A stretch of 64,000 nt of DNA from Kribbella voronezhensis (GCF_004365175.1 NZ_SOCE01000001.1:4161403-4225402), one strand, 5' to 3'. Positions 45,945-54,855 are shown, counted from the first letter of the stretch. A program made the numbers and translations. The notes: generated by a model from the sequence alone, not told the origin.

Positions 45945-46898
45945 GTGACCGCTCTCGACCTACCGGTCCGGACTCATCCGGACGAACGACGACAAGTTGC
46001 CAGCGGCAACCAGGAGCAGCGTCGGCGCCGCCGCCGGGAGTACCGGCTGTTCGCGTTGCTGGTGGCACCGAACCTGCTGGTGATCGCGGCGTTCGCGTAC
46101 TGGCCGATCCTCTACAACGCGTTCCTCAGCCTGACCGACTGGAACATGATCGCGGCCCGGCCGACCTTCGTCGGGCTGGCCAACTACGCCAACATCCTCA
46201 CCGATCCCGCCTTCCACAAGACGCTGTGGATCACGCTCGTGTTCACCGGCCTGATCGTGGCCGGCAGCCTGGTGATCGGGCTGGCGCTGGCTCTGCTGTT
46301 CAACCAGCCGCTGAAGGGACGCGGCGTGGTCCGGACGATCTCGTTCGCGCCGCACATCCTCTCCGGTGCTGCCGTCGCGACGATCTGGCTGTTCATCTTC
46401 GATCCCGGATACGGACTGCTGCGCGCGCTGATCGAGCCGTTCGGCGCCGAGCCGCCGGACTGGATGAACAACTCCGACTGGGCGCTGCCCGGGCTGGTGA
46501 TCGTCTACCTGTGGAAGAACGTCGGCTTCACGGCACTGATCTACCTGGCCGGCCTGCAAGGGTTGCCGAAGGACCTCGACGAGGCGGCGGCGATCGACGG
46601 GGCGGGGACCTGGACCAGGTTCCGGCGGATCAAGTTGCCGCTGCTCGCGCCGATCACGTTCTTCCTGCTGATCACCACGGTGATCGGCACGTTCCAGGCC
46701 TTCGACGTGATCGCGGTGATGACCGGCGGTGGTCCGGGCGACGCCACCACCACGCTGAGCTGGTCGATCTACAACGAAGGCTTCCAGGCGTTCAACGCCG
46801 GCCGCGCGGCGACCTTGTCGATCATCATGTTCGTCATCCTGCTGATCGTCACCGCCGTGCAGGCCCGGGTGATGGAGAGGCGGGTGCACTACAAATGA
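45945..46898 (+). CDS. ugpA: ABC transporter permease, UgpA type
   Basis: 317 residues from GTG 45945, with GAGGAGG five bases ahead. A basic N-terminal tail (EQRRRRRREYRLF) is followed by six hydrophobic segments; the coupling loop is LPKDLDEAAAIDGAGTWTRFRRIKLPLLAP. CUT1 family. The glycerol-3-phosphate/glycerophosphodiester assignment comes from the UgpB-like receptor and phosphodiesterase in the operon. Confidence 0.82.
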   Translation: MTALDLPVRTHPDERRQVASGNQEQRRRRRREYRLFALLVAPNLLVIAAFAYWPILYNAFLSLTDWNMIAARPTFVGLANYANILTDPAFHKTLWITLVFTGLIVAGSLVIGLALALLFNQPLKGRGVVRTISFAPHILSGAAVATIWLFIFDPGYGLLRALIEPFGAEPPDWMNNSDWALPGLVIVYLWKNVGFTALIYLAGLQGLPKDLDEAAAIDGAGTWTRFRRIKLPLLAPITFFLLITTVIGTFQAFDVIAVMTGGGPGDATTTLSWSIYNEGFQAFNAGRAATLSIIMFVILLIVTAVQARVMERRVHYK

Positions 46899-47719
46899 GC
46901 CGCTGGGGCACGAGGCCGCTGCAGTACGTCGTACTGGTCGGGGTCGCCGCGATCTTCCTGGCTCCGCTGTACTGGTTGATCAGTACGGCGCTGAAGCAGC
47001 CGGCCGACATCTACCAGTGGCCGCCGGCCTGGTGGCCGCACGACCTGACCTGGGAGAACTTCTCGCTGGCCTGGAAGGCGGCTCCCTTCGACCGGTTCTT
47101 CCTCAACTCCACGATCATCACGCTGGTCGGCACCGCGGCGAAGGTGGCCAACGCCGTCCTGACCGCGTATGCCTTTGCCTACTTGAGGTTTCCGTTCAAG
47201 AAGGTGCTGTTCACTTTGGTGCTCGGGGCAATGATGGTGCCGGGACACGTCACGTTGCTCCCGAACTACCTGACCGTGGCGTCGCTCGGCTGGATCAACA
47301 CGTACGCCGGGTTGATCGTGCCCGGGATCGGTTCGGCGTTCGCCACCTTCCTGATGCGCCAGCACTTCCTCACCTTGCCGTCGGAGGTGACGGATGCGGC
47401 CGCGGTCGACGGAGCCGGCCATCTGCGGACGCTCTGGCGAGTGGTGCTGCCGATGTCACAGCCGATGCTGATCACGGTCGTCGTGATCACGGCGGTGGAG
47501 GAGTGGAACAACTTCGTCTGGCCGCTGATCGTGACGAACACCGCCGACATGCGCACGCTGCCGGTCGGCCTGCTGATCCTGAAGGACGAAGAAGGGCTGG
47601 CCAACTGGGGCACGATCATGGCCGGCACCTTGCTGGTTCTCGCGCCGATGCTGCTGATCTTCCTGGTGGCGCAGCGCTACATCGTCGGGGGCATTACTCA
47701 GGGAGCGTTGAAAGGATGA
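46895..47719 (+). CDS. ugpE: ABC transporter permease, UgpE type
   Basis: 274 residues from ATG 46895, overlapping ugpA by ATGA. Six hydrophobic segments; coupling loop LPSEVTDAAAVDGAGHLRTLWRVVLPMSQP. MalG/UgpE family. It pairs with the preceding permease; the ATPase (UgpC or a shared MsiK) is not in the window. Confidence 0.82.
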   Translation: MSRWGTRPLQYVVLVGVAAIFLAPLYWLISTALKQPADIYQWPPAWWPHDLTWENFSLAWKAAPFDRFFLNSTIITLVGTAAKVANAVLTAYAFAYLRFPFKKVLFTLVLGAMMVPGHVTLLPNYLTVASLGWINTYAGLIVPGIGSAFATFLMRQHFLTLPSEVTDAAAVDGAGHLRTLWRVVLPMSQPMLITVVVITAVEEWNNFVWPLIVTNTADMRTLPVGLLILKDEEGLANWGTIMAGTLLVLAPMLLIFLVAQRYIVGGITQGALKG

Positions 47720-49032
47720 GGCGTCGCGCGTTCTTGGGGCTGGCCGCCGCCGGGTCCCTGGCCGGGTGTGGGTACCGGTCGGTCGATGCGGAGTACGAGC
47801 AGCCGGCGGGCGCAGTACCGAAGCAGTACGCCCGGCGGACGCGGGTCGTCTTCTGGTCGTCGTACGGCGGGGCGAACGGGAAGGCGATCGGCAAGCTCGT
47901 TGCCAAGTTCAACGAGTCGCAGCAGGACGTCTATGTCGAGGCGCAGTTCCAGGGCAGCTACGACGACGTCGCCCAGAAGGTGGCTGCCTCGTTGATCGCG
48001 CGGCAGGCGCCCGACATCGCAGTACTGTCGGACGTCACCTGGGAGCGGTTCTATCTCAACGATGCGCTGGAGCCGTTGAACGGGTACTTCACCGACGGGT
48101 TCGGGCCGGCTGTCTATCAGCAGAAGCTGTTCGGCGAGTATGTGGTGAAGGGGCAGAGTTGGTGCGTGCCGTTCGCCCGTTCGACGCCGATTCTGTACTT
48201 CAACCGGGATGCTTTTGCCAAGGCCGGACTGCCGGACCGGGCACCGCGGACCTGGAGTGAGCTGCGGTCCTGGGGGCCGGAGTTGGCTCGCGTTCAGGCG
48301 GGCGGACGGTCGTTGCGGAGTCTTGCGCTGGCGAAGGTCGACGGGGACTGGCAGTTCCAGGGGAACGTGTGGCAGTTCGGTGGGGCCTACTCGAACGGGC
48401 TCGACGTGACGATCGACCAGGACGGCGCGGTCGCGGCCGGGGAGTGGCAGCGGCGGATGGTGCACGACGACGGCTTTGCCTACATGGCGAACAGCGCGAT
48501 GACGGACTTCGCGAACGGGCTGGTCGCGATGGTGCAGGACTCGACCGGTGGGTTGAAGAGCGCGATGAGCAAGGCGAAGTTCAAGGTGGGCGCGGGGTTC
48601 GTGCCGTCTGAGGTGGCGGCCGGGATCGCTACCGGTGGTGGCGGGATCGGGATGCTGCGAAACGCTTCTCCTGAACGCAAGCAGGCGGCCGCCGCGTTTC
48701 TCGCCTTCCTGGCGCGGCCGGAGAACTCGGCCTGGTGGACGACGCAGACCGGGTACCTGCCGGTGGTGAACGCGGCGCGGGAGGACCCGGCACTGAAGAA
48801 GCTGATCGCCGACGAGCCCAACTACGGGGTCGCGATCGAGCAACTGACGAATGCCCGCAAGCAGGACGCGATCCGGCTCTTCGGGCGGAACTCCAATGTG
48901 GTCATCTACACGGGGCTGCAGCAGATCTACGCCGACAACGCGTCGCCGCGCAAGGTGTTCGGCGCGGTCGCGCGGCGGCTCGAGGCGATCGGCGACGAGG
49001 TCCGGCGCCAGTACGAGGAGAAGGTGCTTTGA
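47716..49032 (+). CDS. ugpB: ABC transporter substrate-binding lipoprotein, UgpB type
   Basis: 438 residues from ATG 47716 (ATGA overlap with ugpE). MRRRAFLGLAAAGSLAGC is a Tat-type lipoprotein signal with lipobox LAGC. The mature protein follows UgpB: VPFARSTPILYFNRDAFAKAGL, a GGGGIGM block, and the WWTTQTGYLPVVNAA stretch near the C-terminus. It should bind glycerol-3-phosphate or glycerophosphodiesters outside the membrane. Confidence 0.83.
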   Translation: MRRRAFLGLAAAGSLAGCGYRSVDAEYEQPAGAVPKQYARRTRVVFWSSYGGANGKAIGKLVAKFNESQQDVYVEAQFQGSYDDVAQKVAASLIARQAPDIAVLSDVTWERFYLNDALEPLNGYFTDGFGPAVYQQKLFGEYVVKGQSWCVPFARSTPILYFNRDAFAKAGLPDRAPRTWSELRSWGPELARVQAGGRSLRSLALAKVDGDWQFQGNVWQFGGAYSNGLDVTIDQDGAVAAGEWQRRMVHDDGFAYMANSAMTDFANGLVAMVQDSTGGLKSAMSKAKFKVGAGFVPSEVAAGIATGGGGIGMLRNASPERKQAAAAFLAFLARPENSAWWTTQTGYLPVVNAAREDPALKKLIADEPNYGVAIEQLTNARKQDAIRLFGRNSNVVIYTGLQQIYADNASPRKVFGAVARRLEAIGDEVRRQYEEKVL

Positions 49033-49712
49033 TCATCACCGGCCATCGCGGCGCGCTCGGAACCGAGCCGGAGAACACGCTGCGATCCTTCCGTCGCGCG
49101 GTCGCCGACGGCTGCGACGAGATCGAGCTCGATCTGCGGGTCAGCGCGGACGGCGAACTGGTGGTGATCCACGACGCCACCGTCAACCGCACGACCGACG
49201 GCATCGGCTCGGTCGAGGAGCTCACCCTTGCTCAGTTGCGTGCGCTGGATGCGGGCCTCGGCGAGGTGATTCCCACCTGGGCCGAGACGGTCGCCGCGGT
49301 ACCGATCCGTTTCCAGGCGGAGATCAAGGCGCCTGCCGCGGTTCCTCTCCTGGTCGAGTCGCTCGAAGCCGACCCGGACCTGGCCGCCCGCACCCTGATC
49401 ACCTCGTCGCAGTCGGAGGTCCTGCTCGCCGTACGCCGCCTGCGCCCCACCGCCGACACGGGTCTCATCCTCGGCCGCACTCCACCCATCCCCGACGTCA
49501 TCACCCTCTGCCAGGACGCCCAGGCCACCACCGCCCTCTGCGGTATCAAAGGCCTCACCCCCGAAGGCGTGGCCACCCTGCACGCCCACGGCCTGACCGT
49601 CACCGCCTGGCCCGTCCCCGACCCCGACACGCTCACCCGTGCCATCGCCCTAGGCGTGGACGGCATCACCACAGACCACCCCGACCGTCTACTGGCTCCC
49701 ACCCACACCTAG
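49029..49712 (+). CDS. ugpQ: Glycerophosphodiester phosphodiesterase, UgpQ type
   Basis: 227 residues from TTG 49029, which overlaps the ugpB stop as TTGA; AGGAG lies about eight bases ahead. GDPD motifs: TGHRGALGTEPENTLRSF, then DEIELDLRVSADGELVVIHD with the metal-binding Glu/Asp and catalytic His, then FQAEIKAP. No signal peptide, so it acts inside on imported glycerophosphodiesters, giving glycerol-3-phosphate and an alcohol such as inositol. Confidence 0.88.
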   Translation: MIITGHRGALGTEPENTLRSFRRAVADGCDEIELDLRVSADGELVVIHDATVNRTTDGIGSVEELTLAQLRALDAGLGEVIPTWAETVAAVPIRFQAEIKAPAAVPLLVESLEADPDLAARTLITSSQSEVLLAVRRLRPTADTGLILGRTPPIPDVITLCQDAQATTALCGIKGLTPEGVATLHAHGLTVTAWPVPDPDTLTRAIALGVDGITTDHPDRLLAPTHT

Positions 49713-49774
49713 CTCCCGTCTTGATGTGCAAAATTGTTCTTACATAGACGACAAATGTGTGATTGCCTTGGAGT

Positions 49775-50971
49775 ATGAGCATCAGCATCGGTGTGGTCGG
49801 CGCCGGCCAATTCGCCCCTTCGTTCCTGCGGTTGTGGACCGCGCACCCGGACGTCTCGTCGGTCAGGCTGACCGACGTGCTGCCGGATCGGACCGCCGAG
49901 ATGGCAGCCCAGCAAGGCATCGCGGTCACCTACCAGTCGTTCGAGGAGATGCTCGAGTCCGACGTCGACGCGGTCGCGATCTTCACGCAGCGCTGGTTCC
50001 ACGGCGAGATGGCGATCCGCGCGCTGGAAGCCGGCAAGCACGTGTACTCGACCGTCCCGATGGCGATCGAGGCCGACCAGATCGCCCGCATCATCGAGCT
50101 GGTCAAGGAGACCGGCCTGACGTACATGATGGGCGAGACGAGCTACTACTACCCGTCCTCGGTCTACTGCCGCGACAAGCTCGCCAAGGGTGAGTTCGGC
50201 CGGGTCTTCTACTGCGAGGGCGACTACGTCCACGACATGGATCTCGGCTTCTACGCGGCGTACCAGTACTCCGGTGGCGAGGACTGGAAGAAGACCGCGT
50301 CGTTCCCGCCCATGCTGTACCCGACACATGCCGTCGGCAACGTTCTGTCCGTGACGGGGCAGCACGCCACGCACGTGTCCTGCATCGGGGTGAAGGACGA
50401 CCGTGGCGACGGAGTGTTCGACAAGGAGATCAGCCAGTTCGACAACGACTTCAGCAACGCGACCGCGCTGTTCAAGCTCGCCGACGGCGGCATCATGCGG
50501 ACCAACGAGATGCGCCGCGTCGGCTACCCGTCGCACCTGCGCGAGTCCCGGCTACGCGTCTTCGGCACCGAGGGCAGCTTCGAGCAGCTCGCCACGACGA
50601 CCGTGTGGCAGACCAAGGAGGGCGTCGAGGACATCAGCGCGCTGATGGAGACGAAGCCCAGCAGCTCGCTGGACGACGCCGACCTCGCGAATGTCGACCC
50701 GGCCCTGCGCGACGCCTTCCGCTCGGGCCTGTCACCCGTGCACGACCGCAGCCGCCTGCCTGCGGAGTACGACGGTATGCACAACGGCCACGAGGGTTCG
50801 CACCACTTCCTCGCCGACGACTTCGTCCGCGCGGTCGCCGACAAGACCCTCCCGCCGGTCAACGCCTGGGTCGCGGCCCGGTACACCCTCCCCGGCATCG
50901 TCGCCCACCAGTCCGCCCTGCAAGGCGGCGTACAGCTGGAGATTCCCGACCACGGCGACGCCCCCGCCTAA
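49775..50971 (+). CDS. Gfo/Idh/MocA-family oxidoreductase
   Basis: 398 residues from ATG 49775. N-terminal Rossmann fold SIGVVGAGQFAPSFLRLW; DAVAIFTQRWFHGEMAIRALEAGKHVYSTVPMA is the family block with Pro in place of the usual EKP lysine region; the C-terminal part has PPMLYPTHAVGNVLSVTG with the His of the substrate site. NAD(P)-dependent oxidation of a sugar or cyclitol is expected. Shine-Dalgarno is too close to be convincing. The 62-base upstream gap is AT-rich and may hold its promoter. Confidence 0.88.
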   Translation: MSISIGVVGAGQFAPSFLRLWTAHPDVSSVRLTDVLPDRTAEMAAQQGIAVTYQSFEEMLESDVDAVAIFTQRWFHGEMAIRALEAGKHVYSTVPMAIEADQIARIIELVKETGLTYMMGETSYYYPSSVYCRDKLAKGEFGRVFYCEGDYVHDMDLGFYAAYQYSGGEDWKKTASFPPMLYPTHAVGNVLSVTGQHATHVSCIGVKDDRGDGVFDKEISQFDNDFSNATALFKLADGGIMRTNEMRRVGYPSHLRESRLRVFGTEGSFEQLATTTVWQTKEGVEDISALMETKPSSSLDDADLANVDPALRDAFRSGLSPVHDRSRLPAEYDGMHNGHEGSHHFLADDFVRAVADKTLPPVNAWVAARYTLPGIVAHQSALQGGVQLEIPDHGDAPA

Positions 50972-50980
50972 CCTGTGCGC

Positions 50981-51772
50981 ATGACTTCGACAGGGCTCAC
51001 GACGTACGTCGGTCCGGCTGGTGACCACAACGACCGGGCCATGGCGGCGGTCCGGATCGTCGGCGAAGCGATGGCGCGACGACTGGGTGCCGAGCCGACA
51101 GTGATCGGTACGCCGGTGCCCAGCGATCCACAGTCGTGGGAGATCGAGCTGGAGCGGGCCCGTGGACCACTGGGCGAGCTGGCTGCCCGGATCGATGCGG
51201 TGATGGCCGACGGGCTGGTACCGGTGTCGGCCATCACCCGGTGCGCGGTGGCCCTCGCGACCCAGCCGGTCGTCGCCCGCCATCGACCGGATGCGGTCGT
51301 CGTTTGGCTCGATGCGCACGGCGACATCAACGTGCCCGGTGACACCACGACCGGCTTCCTCGGCGGGATGGCGCTGTCGGGACCGCTGGGTTGGTGGGAC
51401 TCCGGCCTCGGTGCCGGTGTCGGGCACGCGGTGTTGGTGGGGTCCCGCGATCTGGACCCGTCCGAAGCGGAGCATGTGCGCTCGGGGCGGGTCGAGCTGG
51501 TCGAGGTCGGACCGGATCTCGGCGACCGGCTGGCGTCGGTGATCGCGGGGCGGCCGGTCTACTTCCATCTCGATTGCGACGTCCTCGAGCCCGGCCTGGT
51601 CCAGACCGACTACCAGGTGGCTCGTGGCCTGTCCCTGGAAGATCTCCACGCCTGTGCCGAGGCCGCCGCGCAGCACGAGGTCATCGGAGTCGAGGTCGGG
51701 GAGTTCGAGGGGGACGGCCGGGCGACGGCTGACGAGCTGATCGCCGCGCTGGATCCGCTCTTCGGTTCCTGA
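50981..51772 (+). CDS. Arginase/agmatinase-family protein with an altered metal site
   Basis: 263 residues from ATG 50981 (GTG 50975 adds two). Ureohydrolase fold: WLDAHGDINVPGDTTTG supplies the D-x-H-x-D metal residues and VYFHLDCDVLEPGL the D-x-D pair, with IGVEVGEFEG at the end. The N-terminal GGDHS-type histidine ligand is replaced by PVSAITRCAVA, so one of the six usual Mn ligands is missing. Either one metal is lost or the activity has changed. Nine bases separate it from the oxidoreductase. Confidence 0.75.
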   Translation: MTSTGLTTYVGPAGDHNDRAMAAVRIVGEAMARRLGAEPTVIGTPVPSDPQSWEIELERARGPLGELAARIDAVMADGLVPVSAITRCAVALATQPVVARHRPDAVVVWLDAHGDINVPGDTTTGFLGGMALSGPLGWWDSGLGAGVGHAVLVGSRDLDPSEAEHVRSGRVELVEVGPDLGDRLASVIAGRPVYFHLDCDVLEPGLVQTDYQVARGLSLEDLHACAEAAAQHEVIGVEVGEFEGDGRATADELIAALDPLFGS

Positions 51773-51837
51773 TCAGGTCGTTGGCAGTTCACTGCGAGGG
51801 CCTTGCGGGTGGTTGGCGGCTGACATAGGAAGGACTT

Positions 51838-53514
51838 ATGACTTCCCGCCCAGCTGTCCGTCGCTCCCGCCGCCGACTGGCGGCCGGCGTCGCGTTGTCC
51901 ACGTCGCTCGCCATCGGCTCGGCCCTTGCCGGTACTGCGTCTGCTCAGCCGCCCGCCGGATCACCGGCCATCGCGGTGGCGTCTGTTGCTCAGGCGAGGC
52001 TGCCGCTCGGTCCGGCCGGCCTGCCGGAGACCAGGGACAGCCGGGTGTTGCAGTCGGGCGTCACCCTCACGACGATCGTGCGCGGTCAGGCGGATCCGAA
52101 GTCTGTCTGGACCGTCGAGGTGGCGATCCCGTCCAGTTCGCCTGATCCGGACGCCCCGGCCACCGCGATCTCCGACCGCGCGACGGCAGACGCGGCCGCC
52201 GCGCGACTGCGGGCCGCCGGACTGGAGCCACGGGTCGAGGACGTTCCGACGCCTCGACTTGCCGACGCGGGCGGCAATCTGCTGGGTTACCGGGTGCGGC
52301 TCGGATCGTTCGCGACCAAGGCCGAGGCCGAGGTGTTGCGGGCGAAGGTCGTCGCGGCCGGGCTCGGCGGGTCCAGCATCTTCACCGGCTGGGACGGTGA
52401 GCCGGACGACGTCAGCGGATCCACCGGTCCCTGGCACGTCCAGGTGCTCACCATCGACCCGAAGAAGTTCCGCGGTGGCCTCGACGCGTCGTACGGGATC
52501 GACATCGAGGCGCGCGAGACCACGAGCACGCTGGCCGCCCTGACCGGCGCGACAGCCGCGACCAACGCCGGCTTCTTCGTCCTGGATCCGAAGGCGGGCG
52601 CGCCTGGCGACCCGGCCGGCGTCGGTGTGTACGACGGTCGCCTGGTGAGCGAGCCGACCGCGGGTCGTCCCGCGCTGGTGATCCATGACAACGCCCGCGG
52701 TACGGCGGTCGAGCGCTTCCGCTGGCACGGCGAGGTCCGCGGGATCGGTCAGCCGCTTCCGCTCGACGGGCTCGACCGGGTGCCGGGGCTGATCCGCAAC
52801 TGCGGTGGCACGGCCGACGACCTGCCCACCTCGAAGCCCTTGCACGACGTGACCTGCACGGACCCGGACGAACTGATCGCCTTCGACTCGGCGTACGCGG
52901 CCTCGACCCCGAGCGGACCCGGCGCAGAGGTCGTGCTCGACCGGCATGGCATGGTGACAGCAATCCGTACGACGACACGCGGCGGCGCGATCCCCGAGGG
53001 TGGCCGTACGGTTCAGGCCACCGGCAACCAGGTGCCGCTGCTCCTGGCTGCTGCGAAGCTCGGTCAGCGGCTGGTGATCCGCGCCGCGCTGACCGACGCC
53101 CGCGGTCACGACGTACGCCTCTCGCCGCACACGACCATCGTCAACGGCGGTCCCGAACTGGTCCGCAACGGTCACCTGCACGCGACTCCGGCCGCCGACG
53201 GCATGGCGCCCGCCGACAACCCGAGCTTCTACTACGGCTGGGTCCACAAGCGGAACCCGCGCACCTTCGCCGGCGTGGACGCGTTCGGTCGCACCGTCAT
53301 CATCACCGCCGACGGTCGTTCGGAAGCCAGCCTCGGCCTGGGCATCGCCGAAACGGCCGCCGTCGCCAAGTCCTTCGGCCTCCGCAACGCCATCAACCTC
53401 GACGGCGGCGGCTCCACCACTATGGTTGCCAACGGCAACGTCCTCAACTCGCCCTCCGACGCCACCGGCGAGCGCCCCGTAGGCGACGCCCTGATCATCA
53501 CCCCGACCCGCTAG
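51838..53514 (+). CDS. Secreted phosphodiester glycosidase (NAGPA domain) with SPOR-like repeats
   Basis: 558 residues from ATG 51838, GGAAGG five bases ahead. The signal peptide is at 1-36 (LAAGVALSTSLAIGSALAGTASA). Two SPOR-like repeats lie near 95-200 (VRLGSFATKAEAEVLRAKVVAAG is the clearest). The C-terminal phosphodiester glycosidase (NAGPA/DUF2233) domain covers about 205-555, with ATNAGFFVLDP and AINLDGGGSTTMV. Family members cut sugar-phosphodiester or peptidoglycan-linked phosphate sugars. The SPOR part suggests binding to denuded peptidoglycan, so it may act on the cell wall. Confidence 0.85.
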   Translation: MTSRPAVRRSRRRLAAGVALSTSLAIGSALAGTASAQPPAGSPAIAVASVAQARLPLGPAGLPETRDSRVLQSGVTLTTIVRGQADPKSVWTVEVAIPSSSPDPDAPATAISDRATADAAAARLRAAGLEPRVEDVPTPRLADAGGNLLGYRVRLGSFATKAEAEVLRAKVVAAGLGGSSIFTGWDGEPDDVSGSTGPWHVQVLTIDPKKFRGGLDASYGIDIEARETTSTLAALTGATAATNAGFFVLDPKAGAPGDPAGVGVYDGRLVSEPTAGRPALVIHDNARGTAVERFRWHGEVRGIGQPLPLDGLDRVPGLIRNCGGTADDLPTSKPLHDVTCTDPDELIAFDSAYAASTPSGPGAEVVLDRHGMVTAIRTTTRGGAIPEGGRTVQATGNQVPLLLAAAKLGQRLVIRAALTDARGHDVRLSPHTTIVNGGPELVRNGHLHATPAADGMAPADNPSFYYGWVHKRNPRTFAGVDAFGRTVIITADGRSEASLGLGIAETAAVAKSFGLRNAINLDGGGSTTMVANGNVLNSPSDATGERPVGDALIITPTR

Positions 53515-53518
53515 CAGC

Positions 53519-54079
53519 GTGACGACGACCGCCGACGGGAAGCCTCAGGTAGTTGTGTTCACGGGGCTTCCCGGGACGGGGAAGTCGACGATGGCTGAGC
53601 AGGTGGCGCGTGATCTCGCAGCGCCGGCGTTCGCGGGCGACTGGCTGTTGGGTGCTCTCAAGCCGCACGGTGTGCTGGCCGGCTTGGAGCGCCCGACGTT
53701 TCTCGCCATGTACTACGACCTGCTGGCCACGTTGATGACCAGGCAGCTGATGCTCGGTCAGTCCGCAGTACTGGACTGCCTGATCAACGACGAGATCGCC
53801 GAGCGCTGGAGCCAAGTTGCCCAGCAGTACGGCGCTCGGCTGCTTGTCATCGAGTGCAGTTGCACGGACGAAGCTGAGCATCGCCGCCGCGTCGAGACGC
53901 GCCAGCGCAACATCCCCGGCTGGCACGAGGTCGACTGGGCCCACGTCGAGCGGATGAGACGCGAATACCCGCCACTCACCTTCACGCACCTAACGGTTGA
54001 CGCTATTTACTCCATCGCCGACAACCACGAGAAGGTCCATCACTACCTGACCGATCCGCCGATGGCAGCTTCGACTTGA
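53519..54079 (+). CDS. P-loop kinase-like NTPase
   Basis: 186 residues from GTG 53519. Walker A is FTGLPGTGKSTMAEQ; a lid-like stretch RRRVETRQRNIPGWHEVDW and VLDCLINDE are seen. It resembles AAA_33-type small-molecule kinases (zeta toxin/chloramphenicol-phosphotransferase-like). Substrate unknown. Four bases after the phosphodiester glycosidase, converging on a GntR regulator. Confidence 0.8.
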   Translation: MTTTADGKPQVVVFTGLPGTGKSTMAEQVARDLAAPAFAGDWLLGALKPHGVLAGLERPTFLAMYYDLLATLMTRQLMLGQSAVLDCLINDEIAERWSQVAQQYGARLLVIECSCTDEAEHRRRVETRQRNIPGWHEVDWAHVERMRREYPPLTFTHLTVDAIYSIADNHEKVHHYLTDPPMAAST

Positions 54080-54083
54080 CGGG

Positions 54084-54764
54084 CTATTCGTAGATTTTTC
54101 GGAGTCTGTGGGTCATGGAGTTTTCCAGGTGGTGGCGCATGGCGGCTTCGGCGGCGGTGGGGGTGCCGGTGGTGATGGCTTCGACGATCTGGCGGTGTTC
54201 GACCAGGACTTCGGGGCCGGTGTCGCGGTCGTAGTGCAGGCGGAAGATGTGCAGGTGGCAGTGGGTTCGCTCGAACGCGAGCCGGACCTGGTCGCTGCCG
54301 GAGAGGCTGGCGATCAACGTGTGGAAGCGGTTGTCGTGCGCGGTGAGCGACTTGTACCCGGCGTAGTCCACCGCCGTCGGCTCGACCGCGGTCGAGAGTT
54401 CGGCGCGGAGCCGGGTCCGGCCGGCGTCGTCGATGCGCTCGGCTGCCCGGCGCGCGGCCCATGGCTCCAGCAGTTGCCGGAACCGGTAGAGGTCGTCGAA
54501 CTCCTCCAGCGTGAGCAACGGCGTCGCCCGATAGCCCTTCAGCGGTTCCTTGTCGGCAAGCCCTTCGGACTCCAGCCGGGCGAGCGCCTCGCGGACCGGC
54601 GTGGACGAGACCTGGAAGTCGCGGGCCAGGCCGTCGATCGAGATGCGCGCGCCGGGGCGGATGGTGTGGTCCATCAGCATCGTCTTGATCGCCTCGTACA
54701 CGTCGTCGGCGAGCATCTGGCGCCGGAGCAGCCGGCGATCCTGCGGCTCCACGGTCTCCGTCAT
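54084..54764 (-). CDS. GntR-family regulator, FCD type
   Basis: 226 residues from ATG 54764, GGAG seven bases ahead. HTH domain at about 18-75 (DDVYEAIKTMLMDHTIRPG, FQVSSTPVREALARLESEGLA); FCD domain from about 85 (FDDLYRFRQLLEPWAA, HDNRFHTLIA, EHRQIVEAI). FCD regulators sense carboxylates. It diverges from the sugar-acid operon, so it probably controls it through the palindrome at 54845-54855. Confidence 0.9.
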   Translation of the reverse strand: MTETVEPQDRRLLRRQMLADDVYEAIKTMLMDHTIRPGARISIDGLARDFQVSSTPVREALARLESEGLADKEPLKGYRATPLLTLEEFDDLYRFRQLLEPWAARRAAERIDDAGRTRLRAELSTAVEPTAVDYAGYKSLTAHDNRFHTLIASLSGSDQVRLAFERTHCHLHIFRLHYDRDTGPEVLVEHRQIVEAITTGTPTAAEAAMRHHLENSMTHRLRKIYE

Positions 54765-54836
54765 CGCATTCTCCAGGATCGCTCCACGGACTGGTCGCGC
54801 CCTTGACCCCGCCCGCTCTGTTCGGCAGGGTGGCAC

Positions 54837-54855
54837 TGTAATCATGCATCATGCA
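54837..54855 (+). promoter_or_regulatory. Promoter -10 with overlapping GntR-type palindrome for the sugar-acid operon
   Basis: TGTAAT (54837-54842) resembles a -10; just after it TGCATCATGCA (54845-54855) is a perfect odd-centred palindrome (TGCAT / ATGCA), covering the expected transcript start. FCD-type GntR regulators bind short palindromes of this size, and the gntR gene lies 80 bases away. Confidence 0.58.
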
